From Azonexus sp. (GTDB lineage: Bacteria; Pseudomonadota; Gammaproteobacteria; Burkholderiales; Rhodocyclaceae): DNA of 64,000 bases. Both the position numbers and the translations under genes were made by a program. The notes under the pieces are model-generated. The model did no database searches. It was not told the origin of the DNA and worked only from the letters and a program-made list of their open reading frames with translations. The stretch is from contig JAGOAU010000010.1 in the NCBI GenBank assembly GCA_017983755.1, positions 1 through 64,000 on the forward strand. Direction: 5' to 3'. Positions 34,675 to 43,193 of this stretch are shown one piece after another. Numbering within the stretch: position 1 is the stretch's first letter; every line of letters starts with the position of its first letter.

Positions 34675-35798
34675 AGCGACAACTGACCTGCCTCCTCCTG
34701 GTCCTCGCCCTCGCCGCCTGCGGCAACGAGCCGGAACCGGCCAAGGAAGCCGCGATCAAGGTCGATGGCGACCGCGCCATCCTCAGCGAACCGGACAAGG
34801 CCGACTTCCTCAAGCTGGCTACTGTCGAAAAGGACCAGGGATCGACGCTGCGCCTGCCGGGACGGCTGATCTGGAACGAGGACCATACCGTGCGCATCGT
34901 GCCCCAGGTTGGCGGCCGCGTGCAGAAGATCGCCGTGGAAATCGGCAGCGAGGTCAAGGCCGGACAGCTGCTGGCAATCCTCTCCTCCCCCGACTTCGGG
35001 CAGGCCCAGGCCGATGCCCGCAAGGCACAGGCCGACCAGCAGCTTGCAAAGCAGGCGCTGGAACGGCAGCGCGAACTGCACGCCGCCGGCATCGTTGCCG
35101 ACAAGGACTGGCAGCAGACCCAGGCCGAAGCCGCCCGCGCCCAGGCCGAGGCCGATCGCGCCGGTCGGCGCCTGGCCGGTCTTGGTGGCGCCAGCGATGG
35201 TTCCTACACGTTGCGCACGCCGCTGGCCGGTATCGTCGTCGAACGCAACCTCAACCCGGGGCTGGAATTCCGCCCTGAAGCGGGCGGCGACCCGCTGTTT
35301 GTTGTCACCGACCCGACCAGCCTGTGGCTCCAACTCGACGCTGGCGAAGCCGACCTGGCAGCGCTCAAGGCCGGGGAAAAAATAAGCCTGCAGGTCAAGC
35401 AGTACCCGAACGAACGCTTCGCCGGCGTTATCCGTCATGTCGGCGATTTCGTCGATCCGACCACCCGCACCATCCGCGTGCGCGGCGAAGTGCCCAACGC
35501 CGACCGCCGGCTGAAGGGCGGCATGTTCGCCACGGCGCTGATCGAACTGCCACCAACCTCGGCCCTGCATGTACCCGCCGCCGCGGTATTCCTGGTCGGC
35601 GACCAGCGCTACGTCTTCATCGAGGAAGCGCCCGGCCGCTACCTTCGCCGCGCCGTGCAAGCCGGTTCGGAGCGGGACGGCATGATCGACGTCCTCGCTG
35701 GCGTCAAGGAAGGTGAAAAAGTGATCGTCGAAGGCAACCTGCACCTGATCAAGTTTTTCAAGGCTGCTCCTGCCCAGCTGAAGCAGCCCGCCAAATGA
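34671..35798 (+). CDS. RND efflux adaptor lipoprotein (CzcB-like)
   Basis: A 375-residue membrane-fusion protein. The signal ends in LVLALAAC, a lipobox, so the mature protein is probably a lipoprotein anchored by Cys17. Domains follow in order: barrel-sandwich (PQVGGRVQKIAVEIGSEVKA), helical hairpin (ADARKAQADQQLAKQALERQ), lipoyl half (LRTPLAGIVVERNLNPGLEF), beta-barrel and membrane-proximal domain. Coupling by ATGA overlap on both sides gives equal expression with channel and pump. No His/Met-rich metal loops are evident. Confidence 0.88.
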   Translation: MKRQLTCLLLVLALAACGNEPEPAKEAAIKVDGDRAILSEPDKADFLKLATVEKDQGSTLRLPGRLIWNEDHTVRIVPQVGGRVQKIAVEIGSEVKAGQLLAILSSPDFGQAQADARKAQADQQLAKQALERQRELHAAGIVADKDWQQTQAEAARAQAEADRAGRRLAGLGGASDGSYTLRTPLAGIVVERNLNPGLEFRPEAGGDPLFVVTDPTSLWLQLDAGEADLAALKAGEKISLQVKQYPNERFAGVIRHVGDFVDPTTRTIRVRGEVPNADRRLKGGMFATALIELPPTSALHVPAAAVFLVGDQRYVFIEEAPGRYLRRAVQAGSERDGMIDVLAGVKEGEKVIVEGNLHLIKFFKAAPAQLKQPAK

Positions 35799-38700
35799 TC
35801 AAGCGCATCGTCCATTTCGCGCTGCACGAACCGCTGTTCATTCTCCTCGGGCTGGTGCTGTTCGTCGGCGTCGGCATCTCCGCCTTCCGTTCGCTGCCGA
35901 TCGAGGCCTTTCCGGACGTCACCGACACCCAGGTCACCATCATCAGCCTCTTCCCCGGACGGGCCCCCGAGGAAGTCGAAAAGCAGGTCACCATCCCGCT
36001 GGAAATTGCGCTCGCCGGCGTGCCGAACTCGATCCGAATGTTCTCGCACACGCAGTTCGGGCTATCGTTCATCGTCGTCACCTTCGACGAGAAGCCGAGC
36101 CTGTTCATGGCCCGCCAACTGGTCGAGGAACGCTTGCGCGGCCTCGACCTGCCACCCGGCGTCGAGCCGGAACTGGCGCCGCCGGCCACCGCCACCGGGG
36201 AAATTTTCCGCTACCGGGTCGTGGCGCCAGGGCTCAAGCCCACCGAGATACGGGCCATTCAGGACTGGACCATCGCCCGTCAGCTCAAGCAGGTGCCAGG
36301 AATCGCCGATGTCGTTTCGCTCGGCGGACCGATCCGCCAGTATGAAGTTCGCCCGGATCTCGGCCGACTGCGCGATCACAAGCTGACCATCGGCCAGCTT
36401 TTCGCCGCGCTGCAACGGGCCAACGCCAACGCCGGCGGCGGCTCGGTGGCACAGGGCCGGCAGCAGTTCCTGATCCGCTCGCTCGGGCTCCTGCATTCCT
36501 CGGCCGACATCGGCAGCGTGGTCGTGACCGAAAACAACGGAACACCGATCCTGGTCCGCGATGTCGCGGAGGTCGTCGAATCGCGAGTACCGCCACAGGG
36601 CATGGTCGGTTTCACCGACGCGACCGGCGATCAGGACGACGTCGTGTCAGGTATCGTGCTGCTGCGCAAGGACGAAAACCCGTCGATGGTTCTCGACGCG
36701 CTGAAGGCCAAGGTAGACGTATTGAACAGTTCGGTGCTGCCACCGGGCGTCAGCATCGTTCCCTTTTACGACCGTTCGTGGCTGATCAGCAAGACCCTGA
36801 GAACGGTTTTCATGAACCTGCTCGAAGGCGCCCTGCTGGTCACGCTGGTGCTATACCTTTTCCTCGCCGACCTGCGCGCGGCAGCCATCGTCGCCTCGAT
36901 CATTCCGCTGGCACTGCTCGGCACCTTCATCTGCCTGTCACTGGTCGGCATTCCGGCCAACCTGCTGTCACTGGGCGCGATGGATTTCGGCATCATCGTC
37001 GACGGCGCGGTCATCGTCATCGAAAACATTTTCCGGCGCCTCGGCGAGGCACAAAAAGCCAACGATCACCGGCCGCACACGCGCACCATCCACGATGCGG
37101 TAATCGAAATCGGCCGCCCGACGGTGTTCTCGATCATCATCATCATCGTTGCCCACCTGCCGATCTTCACCATGCAGCGCCATGAAGGAAAGATATTCTC
37201 GCCGATGGCCTATTCGGTGGTCGGCGCGCTGGTCACCTCGCTGATCCTCTCGTTCACGCTGGTCCCCTTCCTCAGCAAGATCGCCTTCCGCAACCATGTG
37301 CCGCATGAGGAAACCAAACTCATGCACTGGTTCGCCAACCTCTACCAGCCGGCGCTCAAATGGGCGCTGGCCAATGCGAAGCGGGTGCTCGGCGGGGCGT
37401 TGGTCGCGCTCGCCATCACCGCCGCCCTGGTCTCGCAACTCGGCACCGAATTTCTTCCGGAACTCAACGAAGGTTCGATCTGGATAAACATCACCCTGCC
37501 GACCTCGGTTTCCGTAGATGAGGCGCAAAGCGACCTGCGCAAGTTGCGCGCCGTGGTCGCCAGCTTCCCCGAAGTCAATGCCGTCGTCTCGAAGGCCGGC
37601 CGCCCCGAGGATGGCACCGACCCCAAGAACATCAACATGACCGAGATGCTGGTCGATCTCAAGCCGGATGCCCAGTGGCGTTCCGGCATGACCAAGGAGA
37701 AACTGGTCCGCGAGATGGAAGACAAGATCAACGACATGCCGGGCATCGAACCGACCTTCAGCCAGCCGGTGCGTGACCAGATCCTCGAATCCATTTCCCA
37801 GATCGACGGCCAGATCGTCATCAAGATTTTCGGCGACGACATGACGAAGCTCCGGGAAACCGGACGCCAGCTGCTCGACCGCATCGGCAGCGTGCCGGGC
37901 GTGGCGCGCGCCTTCATCGACCGCGACGGCGACCTGCCGCAGTACCGGCTGGAAATCGACCGTGCCGCCGCCGCCCGCTACGGCCTCAATGTGGCGGACG
38001 TCCAGGATGTCATCGAAACCGCACTCGCCGGCAAGGCGGCGACCGAACTGTGGGAAGGCGACCGCCATTTCAGCGTGGTCGTCCGTCTGAAGAACGACGA
38101 GCGGTCGCTCGACCGCCTGCGCGAGGTGCTGGTTCCGACCCCTTCCGGCGCTCAGGTGCCGCTCGCCAACCTGGTCGACTTCAAGCTCGGTAGCGGCGCC
38201 ATGAACATCGCCCGCGAATCGGGGCAGCGCGTCGTCGCCATCGGTGTCTTCATCCGTGACCGCGACATGGGCAGCGTCGTTGCCGACATGCAGGCCCACG
38301 CCAGGGATATCGAGCTGCCCAAGGGCTATTCGATCCTCTGGTCGGGCGAATTCGAGAACCAGGAGCGAGCGATGAAGCGCCTGATGCTTGTCGTGCCGCT
38401 GTCGATCCTGCTGATCTTCGTGCTGCTCTTCGATGCCTTCGAGTCGTTCAAGGACGCGCTGATCATCATCTGCAACATTCCCTTCGCGTTGATCGGCGGC
38501 ATTTTCGCGTTGCTGTTGAGCGGCATACCGCTTTCGGTATCGGCGGCCATCGGTTTCATCGCCCTCTTCGGGCAGGCGGTGCTGAACGGGGTGGTGATGG
38601 TCAGCTATTTCAACCAGCTCAAACAGCAGGGCATGGATTCCTACCAGGTCGTCTTCCAGGGCGCCATGTCGCGTTTGCGCACGGTGCTGATGACCGCCCT

Positions 38701-38884
38701 GCTCGCCATGCTCGGCCTGGTGCCGATGGCGCTGTCGCACGGCATCGGCTCGGAAACCCAGCGGCCGCTGGCGCTGGTCGTCATCGGCGGCCTGATTTCG
38801 GCGACGCTGCTGACTCTTTTCGTGCTGCCGACGCTCTATTACTACCTCTCCACCCATCCGCGGCTGGCCAAGGCCCTGCACTGA
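35795..38884 (+). CDS. CzcA-family RND divalent-cation efflux pump
   Basis: A 1029-residue proton-driven pump. TM4 reads LGAMDFGIIVDGAVIVIEN, the full CzcA/CnrA signature with both Asp residues and Glu of the proton relay, as in pumps for Co, Zn, Cd or Ni. Other family blocks are RSLPIEAFPDVTDTQVTII at the start and ALFGQAVLNGVVMVSYFN in the second half. The C-terminus ends in a short tail. It is the last gene of the operon and is followed by a hairpin. The metal cannot be narrowed further by reading alone. Confidence 0.92.
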   Translation: MIKRIVHFALHEPLFILLGLVLFVGVGISAFRSLPIEAFPDVTDTQVTIISLFPGRAPEEVEKQVTIPLEIALAGVPNSIRMFSHTQFGLSFIVVTFDEKPSLFMARQLVEERLRGLDLPPGVEPELAPPATATGEIFRYRVVAPGLKPTEIRAIQDWTIARQLKQVPGIADVVSLGGPIRQYEVRPDLGRLRDHKLTIGQLFAALQRANANAGGGSVAQGRQQFLIRSLGLLHSSADIGSVVVTENNGTPILVRDVAEVVESRVPPQGMVGFTDATGDQDDVVSGIVLLRKDENPSMVLDALKAKVDVLNSSVLPPGVSIVPFYDRSWLISKTLRTVFMNLLEGALLVTLVLYLFLADLRAAAIVASIIPLALLGTFICLSLVGIPANLLSLGAMDFGIIVDGAVIVIENIFRRLGEAQKANDHRPHTRTIHDAVIEIGRPTVFSIIIIIVAHLPIFTMQRHEGKIFSPMAYSVVGALVTSLILSFTLVPFLSKIAFRNHVPHEETKLMHWFANLYQPALKWALANAKRVLGGALVALAITAALVSQLGTEFLPELNEGSIWINITLPTSVSVDEAQSDLRKLRAVVASFPEVNAVVSKAGRPEDGTDPKNINMTEMLVDLKPDAQWRSGMTKEKLVREMEDKINDMPGIEPTFSQPVRDQILESISQIDGQIVIKIFGDDMTKLRETGRQLLDRIGSVPGVARAFIDRDGDLPQYRLEIDRAAAARYGLNVADVQDVIETALAGKAATELWEGDRHFSVVVRLKNDERSLDRLREVLVPTPSGAQVPLANLVDFKLGSGAMNIARESGQRVVAIGVFIRDRDMGSVVADMQAHARDIELPKGYSILWSGEFENQERAMKRLMLVVPLSILLIFVLLFDAFESFKDALIIICNIPFALIGGIFALLLSGIPLSVSAAIGFIALFGQAVLNGVVMVSYFNQLKQQGMDSYQVVFQGAMSRLRTVLMTALLAMLGLVPMALSHGIGSETQRPLALVVIGGLISATLLTLFVLPTLYYYLSTHPRLAKALH

Positions 38885-38908
38885 GCGCTGCCGCCCGGAC
38901 AAAAAAAG

Positions 38909-38929
38909 AACCCGCCACGAAGGCGGGTT
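38909..38929. terminator. hairpin after RND operon 2
   Basis: AACCCGCC (38909-38916) and GGCGGGTT (38922-38929) form an eight-base stem with a five-base loop. The A-run at 38901-38907 gives a good U-tract only for transcripts on the minus strand. For the plus-strand efflux operon the following bases (AAACTATTC) are a weak tail. Confidence 0.6.
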
Positions 38930-38984
38930 AAACTATTCTAGGAGGAGTTGCAGGTTCATTCTGCCCGAATAATCTGACCGCTCC

Positions 38985-39014
38985 CTGACCCGGCGGACGA
39001 TGGCCGGATACAAT
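38985..39014 (+). promoter_or_regulatory. sigma70-type promoter of the dicarboxylate symporter gene
   Basis: CTGACC (38985-38990) and TACAAT (39009-39014) are spaced by 18 bases, 33 bases before ATG 39047. TACAAT is a strong -10, and the -35 is moderate. Confidence 0.5.
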
Positions 39015-39046
39015 CGACCCCCAGTCAAGTTTCTCGAAACAGCCGC

Positions 39047-40285
39047 ATGGCGAAAAAGCTGTCGCTCAACACGCTAATCCTGATCGGCTGCGCTGCCGGC
39101 ATAGCAGGCGGCCTGTTCCTGCAGACGCAGGGGGCGACGCCGGCGGTCGAAAATACCCTGTACGGCGCCCGGCTGGTCGGCAACCTGTTCCTCGACCTGC
39201 TGCGCATGGTACTGGTGCCGCTGGTCTTTTCGTCCATCGTCGTCGGCGTCGCCAACCTGCGGGCGCACGACCAGATGCACCGCGTGTGGACGACGACGCT
39301 GGTCTTCTTCTTTGCCACCATGGGGATCGCCATCGTCATCGGCTTTGGCGCCGCCCACCTGTTCCGGCCGGGCGAGGGACTGCAACTGGAAATGTTCGCC
39401 GACGCCACGCGCGACTTCCAGGCGCGCCAGATGCCGCTGCCGGAATACATCGCCCAGTTCCTGCGCGGCCTGTTCCAGAACCCGTTCAAGGCGCTGGCCC
39501 AGGGAGAAATCCTGGCCATCGTTATCATCGCCCTCTTCCTCGGCATCGCGCTGGTCGTCGGCGGCGAGCGCTATCGCAACCTGCGCACCCTGCTTCAGGA
39601 ACTGCAGGAACTCTGCCTGTTGGTCGTCGGCTGGATCATGCGCCTCGCCCCCCTTGGCCTGGCTGCCCTGCTACTGCAACTTGTCGCCAGCCAACAGGGC
39701 GCGCTGTTGCAGAGCCTCGCGCATTTCATCGTCGTCGTTACCGGCACCACGCTGTTCCACGGTATCGTCGTGCTGCCGCTGATCCTCTGGCTGTTTACTC
39801 GGATCTCACCGCTCCACTTCTTTAAGGGCGCGCGCGAGGCGCTGATCACCGCCTTCGCCACCAGTTCCAGCGCCGCGACGCTGCCGGTGACGCTGCGCTG
39901 CACCGAGCAGCACCTGCACGTGAGGAAGGACATCGCCAATTTCGTCGTGCCGCTCGGCGCTACCGTCAACATGGATGGCACCGCACTTTACGAAGCCGCC
40001 GCCGCACTGTTCGTCGCCCGCCTGGCCGGTATCGAACTCGATCTCGCGCACCAGGCGATCATCTTCTTTGTCGCCATGCTCGGCGCCATCGGCGCCCCCG
40101 GCATCCCCAGCGTCGGCATGCTGAGCATGGTGCTGGTGCTCGAATCGGTCGGCCTGCCGACGGCGGCCATCGCCATCCTGCTGCCTATCGATCGCATCCT
40201 CGACACCACGCGCACCATGGTCAACGTCGAAGGCGACATGGTCGGCGCGCTGATCGTCCAGAAACTGGCCGACCGCCCGGCGTAA
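39047..40285 (+). CDS. dicarboxylate/amino acid:cation symporter (SDF family)
   Basis: A 412-residue transporter of the GltP/DctA (DAACS) family. Diagnostic parts are the serine-rich re-entrant loop ATSSSAATLPVTLRCTEQH (about 267-285), the VPLGATVNMDGTALYEA stretch (about 305-321) in TM7, and the substrate-binding DTTRTMVNVEGD in TM8. About eight helices and two hairpins are expected. The substrate is glutamate, aspartate or C4-dicarboxylates. The conserved Asp/Arg pattern is compatible with either. It is a single gene convergent with the hypothetical gene at 40298. Confidence 0.88.
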   Translation: MAKKLSLNTLILIGCAAGIAGGLFLQTQGATPAVENTLYGARLVGNLFLDLLRMVLVPLVFSSIVVGVANLRAHDQMHRVWTTTLVFFFATMGIAIVIGFGAAHLFRPGEGLQLEMFADATRDFQARQMPLPEYIAQFLRGLFQNPFKALAQGEILAIVIIALFLGIALVVGGERYRNLRTLLQELQELCLLVVGWIMRLAPLGLAALLLQLVASQQGALLQSLAHFIVVVTGTTLFHGIVVLPLILWLFTRISPLHFFKGAREALITAFATSSSAATLPVTLRCTEQHLHVRKDIANFVVPLGATVNMDGTALYEAAAALFVARLAGIELDLAHQAIIFFVAMLGAIGAPGIPSVGMLSMVLVLESVGLPTAAIAILLPIDRILDTTRTMVNVEGDMVGALIVQKLADRPA

Positions 40286-40297
40286 GGCTGGGGCCGG

Positions 40298-40732
40298 CTA
40301 CTTGTCCGGCACCTGAATGTGATTGCGCCGCAGCCACTCGCGGTCCAGTTCCCAGCGCACCTCCTTGATGCCGGGCTGGGCGAGGACGATGTCCCGGACT
40401 TCGTCCTGCACCTTGCCAAGGGCATTCTGCAGCGCGATGAAGGCCGGGTTGTTGGCGTCCTTGACGTTCACGTCCGGGTACATGGCGCCGAGAAAACGGA
40501 AGGCTGGCATGTCGAAGTTGCGCGGCGTGCCGATGACCGCCGTGCTGCCCTCCACCCGCAGGACATGGAAGGGATATGGATAATTCTTCAGCTGCGGGCT
40601 GCCCTGGGTCTGGATGATGGCATTGAGCTCGCGCGTGCGGGGATCCGGGCGGCGGATCGCCCAGTCGAGGGCGACCAGCAGCGCGAGCACCAGCAGCGCC
40701 CACTGCCACGATTTGATTTTGCGGAAATTCAT
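40298..40732 (-). CDS. membrane-anchored hypothetical protein
   Basis: A 144-residue protein with an N-terminal helix (KSWQWALLVLALLVALDWAI) and a soluble part with conserved-looking features: TQGSPQLKNYPYPFHVLRVE, IGTPRNFDMPAFRFLGAMYP and WELDREWLRRNHIQV at the end. I do not recognise a domain. The orientation should place the soluble part in the periplasm. It is divergent from the gamma-carbonic anhydrase gene, with a copy of the dispersed repeat in the gap. Confidence 0.7.
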   Translation of the reverse strand: MNFRKIKSWQWALLVLALLVALDWAIRRPDPRTRELNAIIQTQGSPQLKNYPYPFHVLRVEGSTAVIGTPRNFDMPAFRFLGAMYPDVNVKDANNPAFIALQNALGKVQDEVRDIVLAQPGIKEVRWELDREWLRRNHIQVPDK

Positions 40733-40798
40733 GCTTCCCCCTGAGTATTAGGCCGGACTAATCGGCAAGTCGCCGCTGAGCGTAACATTGCAGGGCTG

Positions 40799-40834
40799 TT
40801 GCGGTCGACGCCGCAAAATGGCCGATTTCCAAAT
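40799..40834 (+). repeat. dispersed TTGCGGTCGAC repeat, copy upstream of the gamma-CA gene
   Basis: TTGCGGTCGACGCCGCAA forms a perfect six-base stem (TTGCGG/CCGCAA) around a TCGACG loop, followed by AATGGCCGATTTCC. This is the most symmetric copy. It ends five bases before the AAGGAG of the gamma-carbonic anhydrase gene, so it would be in its 5' leader. Confidence 0.7.
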
Positions 40835-40850
40835 TTCGCAAGGAGCCCGC

Positions 40851-41372
40851 ATGTCCCTCTTCCGCCTCGGAGAAAAGCAGCCGCAACTCGGCGAGAACGC
40901 CTGGGTCGCCCCCAACGCCACCGTGATCGGCGACATCCGCCTCGGCGCCAACGCCTCGATCTGGTGGAACGCCACGCTGCGCGGCGACAACGACCCGATC
41001 CACATCGGCGAGAACACCAACATCCAGGACGGTTCGGTGCTGCACACTGACGAAGGCATCCCGATGCACATCGGCGCCAACGTCACCGTCGGCCACCTGG
41101 TCATGCTGCACGGCTGCACCGTCGGCGATGGCAGCCTGATCGGCATCGGCTCGGTCATCCTCAACCGCGCGGTGATCGGCAAGGGCTGCATCGTCGGCGC
41201 CAACACCCTGATCCCCGAGGGCAAGGTGTTTCCCGACCGCGTGCTGATCGTCGGCTCGCCGGGCAAGGTCGTGCGCGAACTTTCCGACGACGATGTCGCC
41301 CGCCTGAAAGCCTCGGCCGACCATTACGTCGACAACGCCCGCCGCTATCGGCAGACACTGCAGCCTGTGTAA
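40851..41372 (+). CDS. gamma-class carbonic anhydrase family protein
   Basis: A 173-residue left-handed beta-helix protein built of hexapeptide repeats ([53 protein letters not shown]). Candidate zinc-binding histidines are in [17 protein letters not shown] and MLHGC, matching the H-x(n)-H-x4-H arrangement of the YrdA/CaiE/CamH-type branch. Activity as carbonic anhydrase is not assured in this branch. AAGGAG at 40840-40845 fixes ATG 40851. An upstream ATG at 40788 lies before the repeat and lacks a Shine-Dalgarno. Confidence 0.88.
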   Translation: MSLFRLGEKQPQLGENAWVAPNATVIGDIRLGANASIWWNATLRGDNDPIHIGENTNIQDGSVLHTDEGIPMHIGANVTVGHLVMLHGCTVGDGSLIGIGSVILNRAVIGKGCIVGANTLIPEGKVFPDRVLIVGSPGKVVRELSDDDVARLKASADHYVDNARRYRQTLQPV

Positions 41373-41378
41373 GCGCGA

Positions 41379-41406
41379 AAAAAGAGGCGGGAGACCAGCT
41401 CCCGCC
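41379..41406 (-). terminator. intrinsic terminator of ccoG
   Basis: On the minus strand, GGCGGGAG and CTCCCGCC form an eight-base stem with a five-base loop, followed by TCTTTTTT (A-run at 41379-41383 on plus). It lies 26 bases after the ccoG stop, and also serves as a hairpin for the convergent gamma-CA gene. Confidence 0.8.
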
Positions 41407-41431
41407 CAAGCGGAGTCTGCCGGGACGGACG

Positions 41432-42844
41432 TCACGGCAGGAGGAAGGAGGCTTTCTCGCGGACCTTGATGTCGGCGTTTTCGGCGGCGGCGATCTCGAA
41501 ATGGATCGGATTGGCGCCCCGCTTGCCGGCATCCGGCGCCACGCGCACGACGGTATTGAAGGCCTGCAGCGAGGCGGCCGGCACCTCGACTTCGCTGGCG
41601 CCGGCGATTTCCGCCCCCGGCAGACCGTCGACCGTAACCGTGTAGCGGTGCGGCTGCTCTTCGGTGTTCATGATCTGCAGGGTATACACATTCTCGATGC
41701 TGCCGTCGTCGGCTTCGCGCGCCAGGGTGGAGCGGTCGCGGATGATGTCCACCTTGAGCGGGATGCGGTGCGCGAGGAACCACGCGGCGAGGCCGGTGAT
41801 GAGGACGAGGATGGCCGTGTACAGCAGGATGCGTGGCCGGACGACGTGGCTGGCGATTTCCTTCGGCGTCAGGTGCCGGGTCATCGCCGTTTCGGTCGAA
41901 TAGCGCACCAGGCCGCGCGGCAGGCCGACCTTGTCCATCACCTGGTCGCAGACGTCGATACAGGCGGCGCAGCCGATGCACTCGTATTGCAGGCCGTTGC
42001 GGATGTCGATGCCGGTTGGGCAGACCTGGACGCAAAGCCCGCAATCGACGCAGTCGCCGAGGCCGGCCGCCTTGGCATCGACGCCCTTGCGGCGCGCCCC
42101 GCGGGTTTCGCCGCGTTCCGGGTCGTAGGTGATGATCAGCGTGTCCGGGTCGAACATCACGCTCTGGAAGCGCGCGTAGGGACACATGTACTTGCACACC
42201 TGCTCGCGCATGAAGCCGGCCATCAGGTAGGTGAAGCCGCCGTAGAAGAAGATCCAGAAGGTTTCCCAGCCACTGAGACTGCCGGTGCGCACCGATTCCA
42301 TCAGTTCGCTGACCGGCGTGAAGTAGCAGACCAGCGTGAAGCCGGTCCACAGCGACAGCAGGCCCCAGAGCAGGTGCTTGCTGCCCTTGATGCGCAGCTT
42401 GCGGGCATCGAGCGGCGCCTTGTCGAGCTTGATCCGCGCATTGCGGTCGCCTTCGATCCAGTTCTCGATCCACATGAACATCTGCGTGTAGACCGTCTGC
42501 GGGCAGGCGTAGCCACAGAACAGGCGGCCGGCGATGGCGGTGACCAGGAACAGCGCGTAGGCGGAAATGATCAGCAGCGCCGCCAGGTAGATGACGTCCT
42601 GCGGCCAGAAGACCAGGCCGAAAATGTAGAACTTGCGCTCGACCAGATGCAGGAGGACGGCCTGGCGATCGTTCCACACCAGCCATGGCGTTACATAGAA
42701 CAGGATCTGCGTGAAGACGACGAGGGCGATGCGCCAGTTGTCGAAGAAGCCGCGCACGCCCTTGGCGTAGATCTTCTTGCGCTTTTCGTAGAACGAGACT
42801 TGATTGGGTTTTTCCGGCAATACGCTGGTTTCTGGCTGGCTCAT
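41432..42844 (-). CDS. ccoG: CcoG (FixG/RdxA) cytochrome c oxidase accessory protein
   Basis: A 470-residue membrane Fe-S protein. N-terminal helices include CGYACPQTVYTQMFMWIE (about 110-127) and CKYMCPYARFQ. Two 4Fe-4S ferredoxin motifs follow: CVDCGLCVQVCPTGID (about 260-275) and CIGCAACIDVCDQV (about 284-297). A C-terminal Ig-like FixG domain (about 345-470) ends the protein. CcoG reduces Cu(II) to Cu(I) for cbb3-oxidase assembly. No ccoNOPQ genes lie next to it in the window. It has no clear Shine-Dalgarno and is divergent from the sigma54 activator. Confidence 0.93.
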   Translation of the reverse strand: MSQPETSVLPEKPNQVSFYEKRKKIYAKGVRGFFDNWRIALVVFTQILFYVTPWLVWNDRQAVLLHLVERKFYIFGLVFWPQDVIYLAALLIISAYALFLVTAIAGRLFCGYACPQTVYTQMFMWIENWIEGDRNARIKLDKAPLDARKLRIKGSKHLLWGLLSLWTGFTLVCYFTPVSELMESVRTGSLSGWETFWIFFYGGFTYLMAGFMREQVCKYMCPYARFQSVMFDPDTLIITYDPERGETRGARRKGVDAKAAGLGDCVDCGLCVQVCPTGIDIRNGLQYECIGCAACIDVCDQVMDKVGLPRGLVRYSTETAMTRHLTPKEIASHVVRPRILLYTAILVLITGLAAWFLAHRIPLKVDIIRDRSTLAREADDGSIENVYTLQIMNTEEQPHRYTVTVDGLPGAEIAGASEVEVPAASLQAFNTVVRVAPDAGKRGANPIHFEIAAAENADIKVREKASFLLP

Positions 42845-43015
42845 TGATGATCTGTTTTCGACTTGTCGATAGGGTCGGAAACCGGGACTACGGTCATCGT
42901 CGCGGGTCTGGCCGCATCAAGCAGGCCTGCGGGGCGAAGCTGGGAAAAAATGCCGCCGGACCACCTCACGATTGACCGGCTGCATCCCCGAATGAAGCCG
43001 GCACTGCACTTCTTC

Positions 43016-43038
43016 CGGAAACGGGTCACCGGTTTCCG
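43016..43038. promoter_or_regulatory. 23-base near-perfect palindrome in the ccoG/activator gap
   Basis: CGGAAACGGGT, one central base, then ACCGGTTTCCG: 11-base arms with a single mismatch. It is 172 bases from the ccoG start and 156 bases from the activator start. No T-run follows on either side, so it looks more like a protein-binding site than a terminator. Confidence 0.5.
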
Positions 43039-43146
43039 ACAAAGCCATTAACAAGATGCGTGCCTGCATCGCGAAAATTATGTTTTTCTTATAAATCAGC
43101 AGCTTGAGCCAATCCATTTGGACTAGCACTTTCGAACGATGACTCC

Positions 43147-43184
43147 TTGTGTCAATATTGGCACACAAAATTGTCAATAATGAC
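43147..43184 (+). promoter_or_regulatory. paired TGTCAATA repeats with inverted symmetry before the sigma54 activator
   Basis: TGTCAATA occurs at 43150-43157 and 43172-43179, 22 bases apart. The first is centred in TTGTGT-CAATATTG-GC-ACACAA (43147-43168), and the second in GTCA-ATAA-TGAC (43173-43184). It ends nine bases before ATG 43194, so bound protein would block or autoregulate transcription. No alignment to a known regulator motif is certain. Confidence 0.5.
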
Positions 43185-43193
43185 TTCCTTGGC

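Larger units (their letters stand above)
42845..43193. other. 349-base non-coding gap with operator-like palindromes
   Basis: The gap between divergent ccoG and the sigma54-activator gene holds no convincing gene. A minus-strand frame (42917-43195) has no Shine-Dalgarno and no recognisable product. The gap contains a 23-base near-perfect palindrome (43016-43038), a GATGC/GCATC hairpin (43055-43070), an AT-rich patch (43071-43095), and two overlapping repeats next to the activator start (43147-43184). Confidence 0.6.

Noticed and set aside
40788-40850. Upstream ATG start for the gamma-carbonic anhydrase
   Set aside because: It would add a 21-residue Arg/Cys-rich extension translated from the repeat. 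AAGGAG five bases before ATG 40851 and the family N-terminus support the shorter form.
43157-43178. A sigma54 -24/-12 promoter (TTGGCAC followed by TTG) before the PAS activator
   Set aside because: The TTG element is one base too far and ends in GT rather than GC, so the strict spacing of sigma54 promoters is not met.
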